From NCBI RefSeq assembly GCF_029784135.1, contig NC_073746.1, forward strand, positions 105,795,661 to 105,859,660: a DNA stretch of 64,000 nt, read 5' to 3'. Position numbers and translations under genes: made by a program. Source of the DNA: Toxorhynchites rutilus septentrionalis. Lineage: Eukaryota; Arthropoda; Insecta; Diptera; Culicidae. A model generated the notes under the pieces. It did no database searches, was not told the origin of the DNA, and worked only from the letters and a program-made list of their open reading frames with translations. Shown here one piece after another: positions 1 to 10,400 of this stretch (within the stretch, counting starts at the first letter, position 1; each line of letters starts with the position of its first letter).

Positions 1-108
1 ACTTAATTCATTTTCTCATGACTTTTTTTTACAGTCAATGTTGGTAGACCGCAGCCTAACATTTGAACAATTAGTCGCCCGCAATGCCCAAAAGTTTGGC
101 CACCCCTG
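1..108. mobile_element. Terminal part of a hAT-like DNA element (truncated by window edge)
   Basis: The sequence ends at 108 with GGCCACCCCTG, whose reverse complement CAGGGGTGGCC is the kind of terminal inverted repeat typical of hAT elements. The other end would lie left of the window, so neither the target duplication nor the length can be checked. No transposase coding is visible here. Assignment rests on the TIR only. Confidence 0.35.
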
Positions 109-798
109 ATCTATAGGAACCACCCCACGTCAACACTTTCCAGTCTTCGTGCCACACCGAACAGGAAAATAACCATCAATGACGAAAAGGTGTGCAGAGT
201 AAATGTTCCCTCGACAAACAATGACGTGTATAGACCATTCTCGACGTCGCCGTCGACACCGTAAGCAATGGCAGCGCGCACGGGGGGGTTCGCGATAAGC
301 GGGTCTTCTCACATGTGTACACAATTAATTCAATAAAGCAATCGGTTATTTTGGAGGCACACAGATGGGTCGCCGCCGTATCACATTCGCCGGGCTGAGC
401 GAAATCGAATAAAATAATATAGCTATCTGGATTTATGGAATGCAATCGAGTTTACCGGATCGGATCGTCGAAACGTCGTGAGAGGGCGAACATCATGTTG
501 GTGAAAATTATATCCGACGGAATAAGAAAGGGATCGTGTGAATTGCATAATACGTCGAACGTGACCAGGGTGGTAAGCGTCTGAAGGAGGTCTCTTCATC
601 GTGCCAGAAATGAATGATGTTGGGAGTAAATGAATTTTACCCCCTTTTCACGCCCCGAGCAGAAGGAAATTGGTTTAGGTTTATTAACCTCAAACATAAT
701 GCTACGCACGAGCTAATCAAATTTTTGCCCATTTATTATTAAGATACTGAAAATAGATCAGTTACTGTCCTTATACATTTATTTATTTATTTATTTAA
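109..798. other. Intergenic, no supported gene
   Basis: Short overlapping open frames on the minus strand at 130-445 have no recognisable domain and overlap each other in different frames. The end of the stretch is an ATTT-repeat run (about 778-797) that leads into the TTAA-flanked element. Nothing else is supported. Confidence 0.5.
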
Positions 799-1071
799 CA
801 CGTTGAGCCCCGATTTTTTTTGCTGCGCTTTCCATTCAGTCCGCATCAAGTGCGTTTGCACAATATCAGTGTCGGTCCCAGCTCCCAAAGATATTTATTG
901 TTAAAAAAGGAAATAGTCAGAAATTCGACTGGGAAGTAGTCACATTTTGTAATACATCCGAAAACAAACCATATATGTTTTTATTTTCTAATTTGGTAAC
1001 CGTCAGTCCCAGTCAGTCAACGCCAAAAAGCTTAATGTCGGCTCCTAGGGACCGACGCGGGGCTCAACGTG
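799..1071. mobile_element. TTAA-flanked MITE (piggyBac-type), 273 bp
   Basis: Perfect 14-bp terminal inverted repeats CACGTTGAGCCCCG lie at 799-812 and, inverted, at 1058-1071. The left flank is TTAA (795-798) and the right flank TTGA (1072-1075), consistent with a decayed TTAA target duplication, so the palindrome reads through 16 bp. There is no coding capacity, as expected for a non-autonomous piggyBac-type element. The superfamily is inferred from the TTAA only. Confidence 0.65.
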
Positions 1072-2295
1072 TTGATTACTAACTCGAGAAACTAACGTAT
1101 GGGTCAATCACGACAGCTTTCTGTGACAATATCTGTGATTCAACTAGACAACATGAAAACACTCCAACTCAAACTGCAGGACTAACATATAATATTTGGT
1201 TCAAGTTTATCGTTTTGTATGGTTTTGTATGGTTCGGGTCTATCGTTTTGTTGGTATGGTTGATCTGGATATCATCTATGGTAAAGCCTTTTTTGAAGGG
1301 GGCCACAAACATAAGTTAGTCATAGTGTCGCGGGCCGCAAAAAGAATAAAGAAGGGTGGTGTCCAAGACACTACCGTATTGTTAACGTTGGACCACACAA
1401 TTATAAATTCAAGAATGAGACTTGTTAAGGAATTAGATTCACCCAAAGCAGTGCAGCGGCGTAGTGAGGGTAGACAGCGCCCTCGGCAAATTATGAAAAT
1501 GGCGCCTCAAACAAACATTATATTATTGGGGATGTCGACTACCTTGAAAAACTTTGAAAATCAGAGAATGAACAAACTGATGAACGAAATGTTTTGAACA
1601 AACTTCTTCTTGTGTCCGCGAGCTGCAACTGGACTTTCCAAATAGAGAAGAAAAACTCTTGAAATTTTGTAACTTCGGATTGCACATTCACACGGCTCAT
1701 CGAAGGATTTTGTTATCCCATTTGTTTATTTATTTAGGCTCGTTAACGTTTCAGATGCTACAGAACCGGATTTAATCGTGTACATGTACATGTTTATCGT
1801 ATATATGAATTGTAGATACACAATAGCCATTAAGGCATGAGAGTATTCTTTCTGATCCATTCTTCAGTTAGACCGGACAGCGGAGACAGCTGATATGATC
1901 ATTGTTGTGTTAATAGCCCGATATTTCTTGCAGAGCAGAGATTGTATAGATGAAGAGGAGTCAGGCTTCCGACCGTGAATTGATCTCCATCGCTGATGAT
2001 AGTTGAGTAGATAGTTGATGAGTAGTTACAAAGGATTGATGGAATCAAAAAAACTCGTTAAAGTTTTTCAAAAATTTACAAATATTGAAACGGCTGGAAA
2101 ACGATTCGAGAAGCTTTTGACTATTGACTATTTTGATATTTGACGAATTTTGGAGGTATCAGTGAAGTTCCAGCAGACTTGACACTGGAACAATATTGCT
2201 AGCAACAAAAGCAACAAGTTTGCTCATTATGATCCGAAAAAATGAACGACTGAAGCATTTCCAGGAAGGATAGGTTACAGAACTATTTACCAAAA
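1072..2295. other. Intergenic; one unassigned open frame
   Basis: An open frame of 133 codons at 1196-1597 (+) begins in low-complexity YRFV-type repeats and has no recognisable domain. The sequence before the hAT remnant at 2296 may be decayed transposase, but no motif can be read in it. Confidence 0.4.
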
Positions 2296-2481
2296 ATGGT
2301 CTTCTGTCTCTCGTGTGGAAACCCTAACGTTGAGAGGGCTTTTCCAAAAACACTGAATGTTTTTATGAAAACATGTGTGAGGAAACGGTTGTGCTATGAG
2401 ACAAGTTTATCAGCTATGCTTCACTTTGTGAGGATTGCATCAATAAAATTGTTGATAATACTTTTAATGTTAATATTGTAG
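2296..2481 (+). pseudogene. hAT transposase C-terminal (dimerisation) remnant
   Basis: A 61-codon open stretch contains NPNVERAFPKT followed by a run with K/R-RL spacing and LSAMLHFVRIA. This fits the hAT C-terminal dimerisation region (family pattern N-x-x-VER-x-FS, then K-x-RL, then a hydrophobic helix). Only this last domain is readable; the catalytic DDE part upstream is not, so this is a decayed fragment and not a gene. No TIRs could be paired with it. It is a different hAT lineage from the element at 19.8 kb, whose C-terminal motif reads FSSPGNF. Confidence 0.6.
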
Positions 2482-3436
2482 ACTATTAACATTAATATTG
2501 GACATCCCCCGGGTACACTGTTTTAGGGGTACAGAAGGAACCGAACTCATATGAAGCAATTGGATGAATATAAATTATGCATTTCTGGCGGGGGGGTGGG
2601 AGTGCAAATCAACTCGACGCCACTGTCCAGAAGACAAAGAAATTTAAAATCCATTCATTAGATTCAGTAAAACTTCAGTCCCGTACTCGGTGGCACTGTT
2701 GTGTTTGTTCGAATTTGTTGAATCGGCGAGAACAAAAAAGACGGAACAAATTGACCTTTTCAACGCTATTACCACTCGCCGTTTGAAATATAATACGGGG
2801 GAAAATTGCTATTGAATATTCTTGGATTTTGGCGCCCCAAAGGGTCAGCGTCCCCGGCAAATGCCGGGTTTGCCGCCCGCACACTATGCTACTGATCCAA
2901 AGCAACGCTTTCTTTGCTTATCTCGGTTATAGGTTAGGGTAGCTACACCACCTTACTTAAAGGCCTATTGATTTGTGTTCTGTTCGTGTAATCTACACGC
3001 TTTTTATACTGATGGTAGACTTATATACATACCACAGTCAGAACAAGATCTAATCAGTCGAGAATATATATTCAAAGCGACCACAACGACCTTGTTAATT
3101 TCGAAAACCAACAAACGAGCAACTCAAAGGTTCCAGAAATCGTTTCAAACCCCAGATTCACCGCTTAGTGATAGTCGCAATTCCGAACAAGACTCTTTAG
3201 TGCAAACATCTGAGAGCACTGACTAGGGCCGATGAATAAATGCTTTCACTAACTGGGGCGCGAGAGTTTTGCGAAGCAATAAATATCAGAATTAACATAT
3301 ACTGTAAATTGTTCGCTATCTAGAGCGACACTAAACACTGAACTTACTGAGTATCCAAGTAGTTTTTCAGTATCTCTTAGCAAAACTACATTTCCATGGC
3401 TGCCAAATTCAACGTTCCAAAAAACACTCAGAACTG
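2482..3436. other. Intergenic, no supported gene
   Basis: Short open frames (2577-2786 +, 2675-2905 -, 2975-3226 +) show no domain and no splice or promoter context. I see nothing supportable here. Confidence 0.5.
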
Positions 3437-4382
3437 TAGGGGAAGTGGGGGCATAGTGGTCACCCTAAGGAGTTTGTCCATTTCCAGCTCCCACATACCG
3501 ATTTAAATCCCGTTTTTCGAAGAATATTATAGTCCAACTCATTGTTCTTCAAGATAGCAAACGGCTTTTGCTATAAAAATTCAGAATAGTACACGTTTCA
3601 TCATTAGAAAAAAAAAAAGGTGAAAAATGGAACTTTTTTTTGCTTGGAGATAAAGTGGTCACCTAGTGGGGGCAAAGTGGTCACTCGCAAATATCAAGCT
3701 AAATGGGATAGATTTATGCGTTTTTTTCATCCAAATTTGTTCAAATCATATTTGTTATAATAGGTACATGTATGAAATAAGCTAGGCCTATTCACCTAGA
3801 GTCTCAATTTAAATTTTCTCATGCATACAAAAACGTAGTAAGAAACATATAACGTTCAGCATAATGAGGCTTGGTTTAGTTGGCGTGGCATATTCATCCA
3901 GGGTCAAAGCCACAAAAGGATCTTCTTCAAGAGCAGAATGTGATGCGGTATATCAGCTTTAGTAAACAGAACATTGTAAGTCGTTATTCACCTATGACCA
4001 CTTTGCCCCCAAACATCAAAGTTATTTCTATGCTAATCTGAGATTAAACAAAATATCTGTTCACCTCTCCTAGAATATTTGAACAGTGATCCAAACTGAT
4101 GATTTGTCCAATATATGAGATTGAATAAACTATATTTCACGAGAAATTCCTTAGACACCATGCGCACAGAGCTATGGCCGAATGTCTATCGGGGGCAAAT
4201 TTCTGTTTTTATTTATATTTCGACATGTGACAGCTCTACTGAAGTACAGGGTGACTCAAAATTCATTAAATTCTTCAAACATAAGATGCCTATCAATACG
4301 GTGTCAATAGTCAATAGTAATACTACCAAGCAAGCAGGTGACCACTTTGCCCCCCATGACCAATTTGCCCCCCCTAACCCTA
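3437..4382. mobile_element. TIR element with GTGGTCACC subterminal repeats
   Basis: The left end reads TAGGGGAAGTGGGGGCATAG then TGGTCACC. The right end, on the opposite strand, reads TAGGGTTAGGGGGGGCAAAT then TGGTCATG, followed by a second GGCAAAGTGGTCACC. Internal copies of the GTGGTCAC/GGGGGCAAAG box occur near 3656-3685 and 3995-4010. No transposase is readable. A partial copy of its right half lies inverted at 22520-22748, which proves it is a dispersed repeat. Flanks give no clear target duplication. Confidence 0.65.
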
Positions 4383-5834
4383 TAAGAATCCCGAACCGAA
4401 TTGGATGTATTCGGTTGACCGCAACCGCTGCGAGAATTTTTTTTTCTTTCGGTTTCCACCGAAGAACACAGCTCTCAAAGCCGAAAAATACCTTCTTCAC
4501 ATTCGGATTGAAATGCGCTATTTTGCTACGGAAACAATGTTCTAATTTACGTAAACTAATTGATCATTTGGAAAGAGTCAACAATAAGTCATTCGCGATT
4601 TATCAGCCATCCCGATAGAGACCAGACGGGAGCGACAACGAGATTTTCCACATATTGTTTAGTTTAGTTTTCCAAATTGTTTTTTTTTTAAGGCTAGAGG
4701 CGAATGAACTGAGAAAGTCTGAGATGCTGAGAAAGCTTCTATTATTCAAAAAATCATTATCATTACACCAAGAAATATGAACACGCTACTAAATTTACAG
4801 AAGCTTCCTTTCAACAAAAAATTATAAAAATCAACTCGCCTACGATTACTACGAAAATGATTTTAGAATGCATGGAACTTTTCAATATAACTTTTCAGTC
4901 GAAAGTTTTGGTGGTCTTAAAAAGGACCAATGGATTTGCGTGGTATTGTTGAGTCAGTTTAAGATGGGTGATTCATGATTCTTGGATCTTGGATCTTGCG
5001 AGAACAATAAACGAGAATTAAGTCCTTACTATCAATGCACGTAGCGCTCTAAGTATGTATCGCCAATATTTTTCTCGTATTAGACACAGTGCGCCCGAGG
5101 CGACTACATAGTCGTTCGCACACCCTGTTATCGGTATGGAAACGCCCAAAATTAACACTTCGTACGTATGATTCAATCATACACAATCAATCTCCATATA
5201 ACGATAGGAAAACCGGTCTGGCTCATCCCATTTATAATTTTTTTTCTGCTTTGCCGCTGTCCGTCAGTGCATGCTCTGCATTGCATATTCTGAGAATGCA
5301 TGTTGAAGGGCAAAGAATGTTGCACGTGAACGAACGTAGCAAAATTTAAACTGAGGTTGGCTTTCACGGCCATTCGACGACATGACGACATGAATCGCTG
5401 ACAAATCTTGACTTCAATGAGCTTTCAAGTATATTTGAAGACTTTTGTGCTTTCACCATTGTTTATTATTGATTATTGTGCTACAAAAAAAGTTTTTATT
5501 ACTATAAGTAACAAACATCACTTATGCACCTTCAGGTATTATCGCTCAAGTTGTTGCACCCGAAACGTAACGCTCTTGTTTTCAAAATATTTTAAATTAC
5601 AGAAATGATATGGTGCAAAAATAGAGAAGCACTCTCCATCGGACAGCATGAAAATCGACACGGTACCTACGCCGCAATTACAACGGTACTTACTGTGTTG
5701 CTACAAAATTGTATCACTGTATGCAATATTTATCATCTATTCTTCTTTTGTATCGAGCAAAACAGCTGTGTCTGACATCAGCATTGAGAAAGACTGCTGG
5801 AGCGAAACTTTGATTTGAATAATGATGATCGTGG
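4383..5834. other. Repeat-scarred intergenic DNA
   Basis: No gene is supported. A copy of the GAGGCGAATGAACTG 3'-tail module starts at 4696. At about 4908-4931 the minus strand reads GGTCCTTTTTAAGACCACC, which resembles a decayed histone mRNA 3' stem-loop. Part of 4920-5010 is similar to 44230-44305. Near 5556 is a CGTAACGCTCTTGTTTTC motif shared with 14.39 kb and 35.01 kb. Confidence 0.4.
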
Positions 5835-6335
5835 TTTGAATTATAAGGAGTAATGACCATTGTAAACTGCCCATTTTTCCATATTTTCAGGCAATTGATG
5901 AACATCCTGCCAAAAGAATTCTTAGTGTTTTGAGCCAAACTAGTCATCGAGCAATTTTCGGATATTTTGTAAATTTAGAGTTACTCATCAAGTGAGTGTC
6001 GTATCGATGGAAACAAATGATAATCTGAAGGATTAAGTCTGGTGAATGAACCGAATGTATGTTTGAGTAGCTCAACGTTTCCATCGTCATCAAGAAAAAT
6101 CTCTTTTTGTTGCCTTCCCGTTCGTTTTTGAAACATACCGAAGTACAACTTGATAATTGTTTTCGATAACATTCGTTATTAACTTTCACTGGTTTTCAAA
6201 AGGACGTTCCAGAATACACCTCGCTGATCCCAGTAATCAGACTACATTGTCGATATTTACTGGGTCAGTGTACGTTAGGGATTCTTGAAATATATCCATT
6301 TTTCATCCCCGGTCACGATCCGATGCAGGAATTAC
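5835..6335 (-). pseudogene. mariner transposase relic
   Basis: Read on the minus strand from 6335 down, the sequence gives FLHRIVTGDEKWI (about 6340-6300), the mariner block around the first catalytic Asp. It is followed by a decayed middle with FLDDDGN, then NPSDYHLFPSIRHSLDE (about 6040-5985), matching the mariner block around the third Asp, SDYHLFRSMQHxL. Last comes a tail resembling GRMFINCLKIWKNG, which matches the family's C-terminal RGIxxLPERWxKC region. Frames change and stops interrupt it, so it cannot encode active transposase. No TIRs were located. Confidence 0.75.
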
Positions 6336-6529
6336 TTCACTTTGTATCTGGCAAGCAAAACTGTCAGTCAAATCATGCGGAATCCTTTTTTTAAAACATC
6401 AAGAAACGGTCTATTGGTCAACATCAAATTTGCCCAATAAGGTTTGCAGCTTGGCGTCTTCAACTTACGTCTTCACTTACGGTGGTTTTCACACTAATCA
6501 AAATTACGCCTTTCATACTTTTTGAACTG

Positions 6530-7473
6530 GTTCAATCAGACCGGATTAAGTAACAAAATAAGAAAAAAAAAGAGTTAATAGTAGCAAACAGTCAAGAATT
6601 TCTTGACCTACATTCTACATTTATCAGATCACTCTTATGTTGCATACAGTCAGGTTTATGGCATAAATTTATTTTGACTTTTGACTGATCAGCAAAAACT
6701 GATAATATTATGCAGTCAGAGTGGACCAAGTGCATATGACCATAGCGATTAGAAAGCGAATATTGGATTTCTGCGCATCAGAAGATTCTTCCCTTCGGCC
6801 TTCAGTTAATACGGAAAAGTAACTCGTATCAAAACGCAATACAGGGTAACTACGATATTTCACTTTCAAAATTGTACGTTGTATCGAATTGTACGTTATA
6901 TCGAAGCATAATAAAGAACTCAGAAACGTAGCTTATATTACTTTATTGTGTTGCTGTTTTGATATGGTTAATGAATAAATTCAATTAGAAGACGAAGCCA
7001 ACCTTTCTTATGATATTTCCCTTCGTACTGTTGATTAAAGCTTGATTCATTTAGAATCCGGAATCACAAAACGAGTAGTATTTCGGGATAGTTTAAAGGT
7101 ACAAAATATGTTTTAGTATCGAAATACATAGTTCCCCTGTATATATGCTTTTCAGATAATTCATAGTTATATAAAATTTGATCAAATATGTTATTATATA
7201 TTGTTCAGACAGTGTGGAACAAGTACCAGAGAGTGAACATTTGACCTTACAAAAATTTTCATGGTCGATTTCAAATTCAACCGTGGTCTCTTTTTTATAA
7301 TCCTTAACTTTTTTTTTCATAATACCATTATACAACCTTCATAAAAAGTAGCTAAGAGCTGTATAAAAACAATTGGGAGAATAATTGGAAGCCAGTAAAA
7401 CTACACAGCTTCAAAATTTGAGTTCGATTCACTCGAAATCGTAATTTTGTTACTTAGTCCGGTCTGATTGAAC
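6530..7473. mobile_element. Non-autonomous TIR DNA element, 944 bp
   Basis: Thirty-bp terminal inverted repeats at 6530-6559 and 7444-7473 match at 29 of 30 positions; the outer part reads GTTCAATCAGACCGG. The interior is AT-rich without any transposase motif; an 80-codon minus-strand frame at 7093-7335 has no domain. A target-site duplication is not obvious, so the superfamily is left open. Confidence 0.7.
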
Positions 7474-7724
7474 ACCGATCAACTAATTATGGCATTACGA
7501 TTTGCCGAAAACATGCTCGCCGTAAGCTTTCACCAACCTTCTGTGTAAATCGGAAGCGGATTTTTTAGTTAATAGCCAAAATCCAAGATGAGTTGTATGA
7601 CTTTTAACACTTTATAGTAGTATTATTGTGCGAATTCTGGTTTTATGTATACACCTGATAAAAAGAAGACAGCATATTGGTTTTGCCTACATTTGTTTCT
7701 ATAATTGCAAAGCCGAAGTCTCGC

Positions 7725-8153
7725 AGTACACTAAAGTCGCTTTTTACGCGGTTTTTGGAAGTTACGCGGTTCATTTTTACGTGGATTTCTGAATTCACGC
7801 GGTTTTTTCACGCTGATTTCGGAATTCATGCGGTTTTGTTACGCGGATTTTGAAATTCACGCGGTTTTTTTTACGCAGCGTTTTTTGGAAGTTACGCGGT
7901 TTATTTTTACCTGGATTTTTGAATTCACGCGGTTTTTTACGCTGATTTTTACGCTGGGTTGAATTTTAAACTAATAATTCACTGTTTGTTAGATTTTTAC
8001 ACGGATTTTGAAAATTACCCGGTTTTTTTACGCGTATTTTGGAATTTACTCGGATTTTGGAGTTCACGCGTTTTTTTAGCGGATTTTTGGAATTTCCGCG
8101 GTTTTTGTTTACGCGGCACGTATCCCTCGCGTAAAAAGCGACTCCAGTGTACT
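7725..8153. mobile_element. MITE with internal ACGCGG repeats
   Basis: Terminal inverted repeats start AGTACACTAAAGTCGC at 7725 and close GCGACTCCAGTGTACT at 8153, continuing inward into TTTTTACGCG (about 26 bp, two or three mismatches). If the element proper is CACTAAAGTCGC..GCGACTCCAGTG, it is flanked by TA on both sides, as in Tc1/mariner-type insertions. The interior is an imperfect array of TTTTACGCGG/AATTCACGCGG units, about 20-50 bp apart. No coding sequence is present. Confidence 0.7.
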
Positions 8154-9373
8154 TTGAGTACTTTTTAGAGGATGATATGAAATCTCATGAATTATTTATC
8201 GAAAGAATGGTTTTTAAGCAAGGTGACTAAATATATGACAACGTTATGAAGATTCCTTTCCTTCATCTCATTTATCACTATGAAGCATGATATTCGAATT
8301 TCTTCAATGTCAACGAACCTTTTTTGGTCGAAGTGAAACTAGGCTACCATCTTGCTATTTTGCTAAAATATATGACAAGCTGTTACCTTCTGGAACGACG
8401 GACATAATTTCATTATGATTGCCTTACACACAAACTTTACGCTGACTTACATAATTTAAGCTTAACCAGCAAGCAAGAAGCAGCTGTTGTTCTACATTGA
8501 AATAACCATTTAGGTCTTTTTTAAATAAATCATCGAAATTTCCACAAACTTTACTTACGAATTATATTACGCGAATGTCGTCTCTGTTGGCACAAGCAGA
8601 GCTGCTAACCAATCAAAGCTTGAGTCAACAACCGATAACTCAATTAGTAACTGTCACTAGAACTGAATCGTTCCCTCCAACTAGAGTGAAACGAATCCAC
8701 AAAAAAAAAACAAGCAAATATTTGAATTTGCTTCAATTGCCCCTTGTTGCACTTTACACTGATTCAACCTGCTGTCAACACTCGTGGGAGGTTATTCAAC
8801 CCCGGCTTGTTCTCCTATATCGTACGAAACTTATTTTTGTCGGCTCGAATAATGTACACGCCAATATTTATGTATATCATTTCCACCTTCTGTACGATAA
8901 TTACCTCCGGCTTTTTTCCCGTATCGCGCTCGGTGGTTTAATCTTCAACACTTCAAACACGAAAGCGCTTCAGTACAATGAGGCAACGTCTCCCTAACTT
9001 TAACTCAACACCGAATTTAACTGATCAGAGTTTTCTAACAACGGTAGGTACTGTTCCCCGATTCGTGACCGATTCTAGCGAGCTGCTGTTGTCAACTGAG
9101 TAGTTGCTTCGAGCTGAATTCTGCAAATATAGCTGCCTCTAAGCAGAGTTTCCCTCAATGGAGCACGTTTGCACACGCATACAGGAACCATTACTAAATA
9201 CATGCAGAATTCGCAGGCCACCCAAGAGTACACGGTGTTGTTGCGATGAGCCCAAAAGCACGCGTTTCACCGGAGAGAAACTCTCCACACGAAATTGCAC
9301 TCTTGGGCAGCGATTCTACAAACAGAAAAAAGGAGGAGAAATCCACCCACCACCACCCAGCATTGTGTATTCG
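8154..9373. other. Intergenic, no supported gene
   Basis: Overlapping plus-strand frames at 8575-8997 and 8744-8941 show no family signature. The stretch 9150-9340 is C/A-rich and lies upstream of the TATA box at 9374. Nothing else is supported. Confidence 0.45.
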
Positions 9374-9380
9374 TATAAAT
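9374..9380 (+). promoter_or_regulatory. Possible TATA box
   Basis: TATAAAT at 9374-9380 is followed about 30 bp later by a weak initiator-like TTACAGC (9401-9407) and then an ATG at 9459. Spacing fits a pol II core promoter, but AT-rich DNA yields such matches by chance. Confidence 0.25.
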
Positions 9381-9458
9381 GCTTGATCCCCGTAGAGTGC
9401 TTACAGCATACAAGGGCAGCAAGGGAAGAAAGCTGTTTTCTTTTCTATTGTTCAGCTA

Positions 9459-9546
9459 ATGGAAAAGTCGCCGGAAGATTGCGATAGGATTGTCCATCTT
9501 GAAAGCCTTGTTCGATTTGGCGACTATATATCTTCATTATTATTTG
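9459..9546 (+). CDS. Speculative first coding exon
   Basis: An ATG at 9459 opens 29 codons beginning MEKSPEDCDRIVHLES and reaching a good splice donor, G|GTAGGT, at 9547. Without splicing the frame stops 12 bp later. It lies 85 bp downstream of a TATAAAT box. I do not recognise the peptide and cannot find a convincing next exon in the window, so it may be a chance frame. Confidence 0.2.
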
Positions 9547-10400
9547 GTAGGTCAAATTTTTAGGTTGATCATTGGGCCTTAAACATGAACCACGGCATAT
9601 TGTTGGTTACCAAAAAATGAACTTAAATAGAAATGTTAAAAAAGTGTTTGTGGAAAGTTGTCATTTTTGTCTAATATTATTCGACTTCGTATTTTTCTTC
9701 ATTTATTTTCTTTTCAACTTCTTATTGAATACCGCTTCAAAACCGACGTTGTGGTGATTTCATATCTGTTTAGAGTGATTTTGCATAAAAGTACTAAATA
9801 AAATGAAAAAAAATCCCTCGCCATTCACAATGGAATTGTCTCTGATATTGTATGGTATTCAAATACCTGATAGCTAAAAATGACCCCCAATTCAATCGAT
9901 TAATGCTTGACTCGTATTTCTAATGATTTTTCCAAAGTGACATGACTGGCCGTCAATCGAATACTATCATGGTGTTATCACATGGTGCTTGAAAATACAG
10001 CATACCGCATAAAATACCGCATTTAGTTCACTCTGTTCTACTCCCATAAGACCACCCCCAATAACTTCCATAACGCACAAAACTAGAGGTTTGACTCAAT
10101 GTTGATATATTATTAGGATTTGCAGTAGCATTCCAGTAGTAGCACCAATCCATTTTGAAAGCATCATAGAACGTATTTCTAGACTTCGATTTGTTATGTA
10201 AAGTTTTCATGCTTTTTAATCAAGTATCAGGTCTATTCAATCAAAATCGAAAATAGTTGCATACCAATGTAAAGGTCATACCGATAGTTTCTTTTTGTGT
10301 TTTTGAAATCTGTATAAAAATATCAGAAGTTTCTATGCACCCATTAAACTTTTTTTATTATTGAAAAAAATTTGGTTTTGTGCCTTTATTGATTTTTTGC
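9547..10400. other. AT-rich intergenic DNA
   Basis: No gene is supported; small frames at 9572-9757 and 10028-10210 are AT-driven. The right edge borders the hairpin element at 10401. The left part of the mariner relic that resumes at 12775 might lie here, but I could not read it. Confidence 0.4.

Noticed and set aside
4115..4618. 167-codon plus-strand frame
   Set aside because: It crosses the right end of the GTGGTCACC element into unrelated flank, so it cannot be one gene.
7741..8120. Regularly spaced ACGCGG repeats as a CRISPR array
   Set aside because: Units vary in length and sequence, there are no unique spacers, and they lie between inverted ends of a MITE in a eukaryotic genome.
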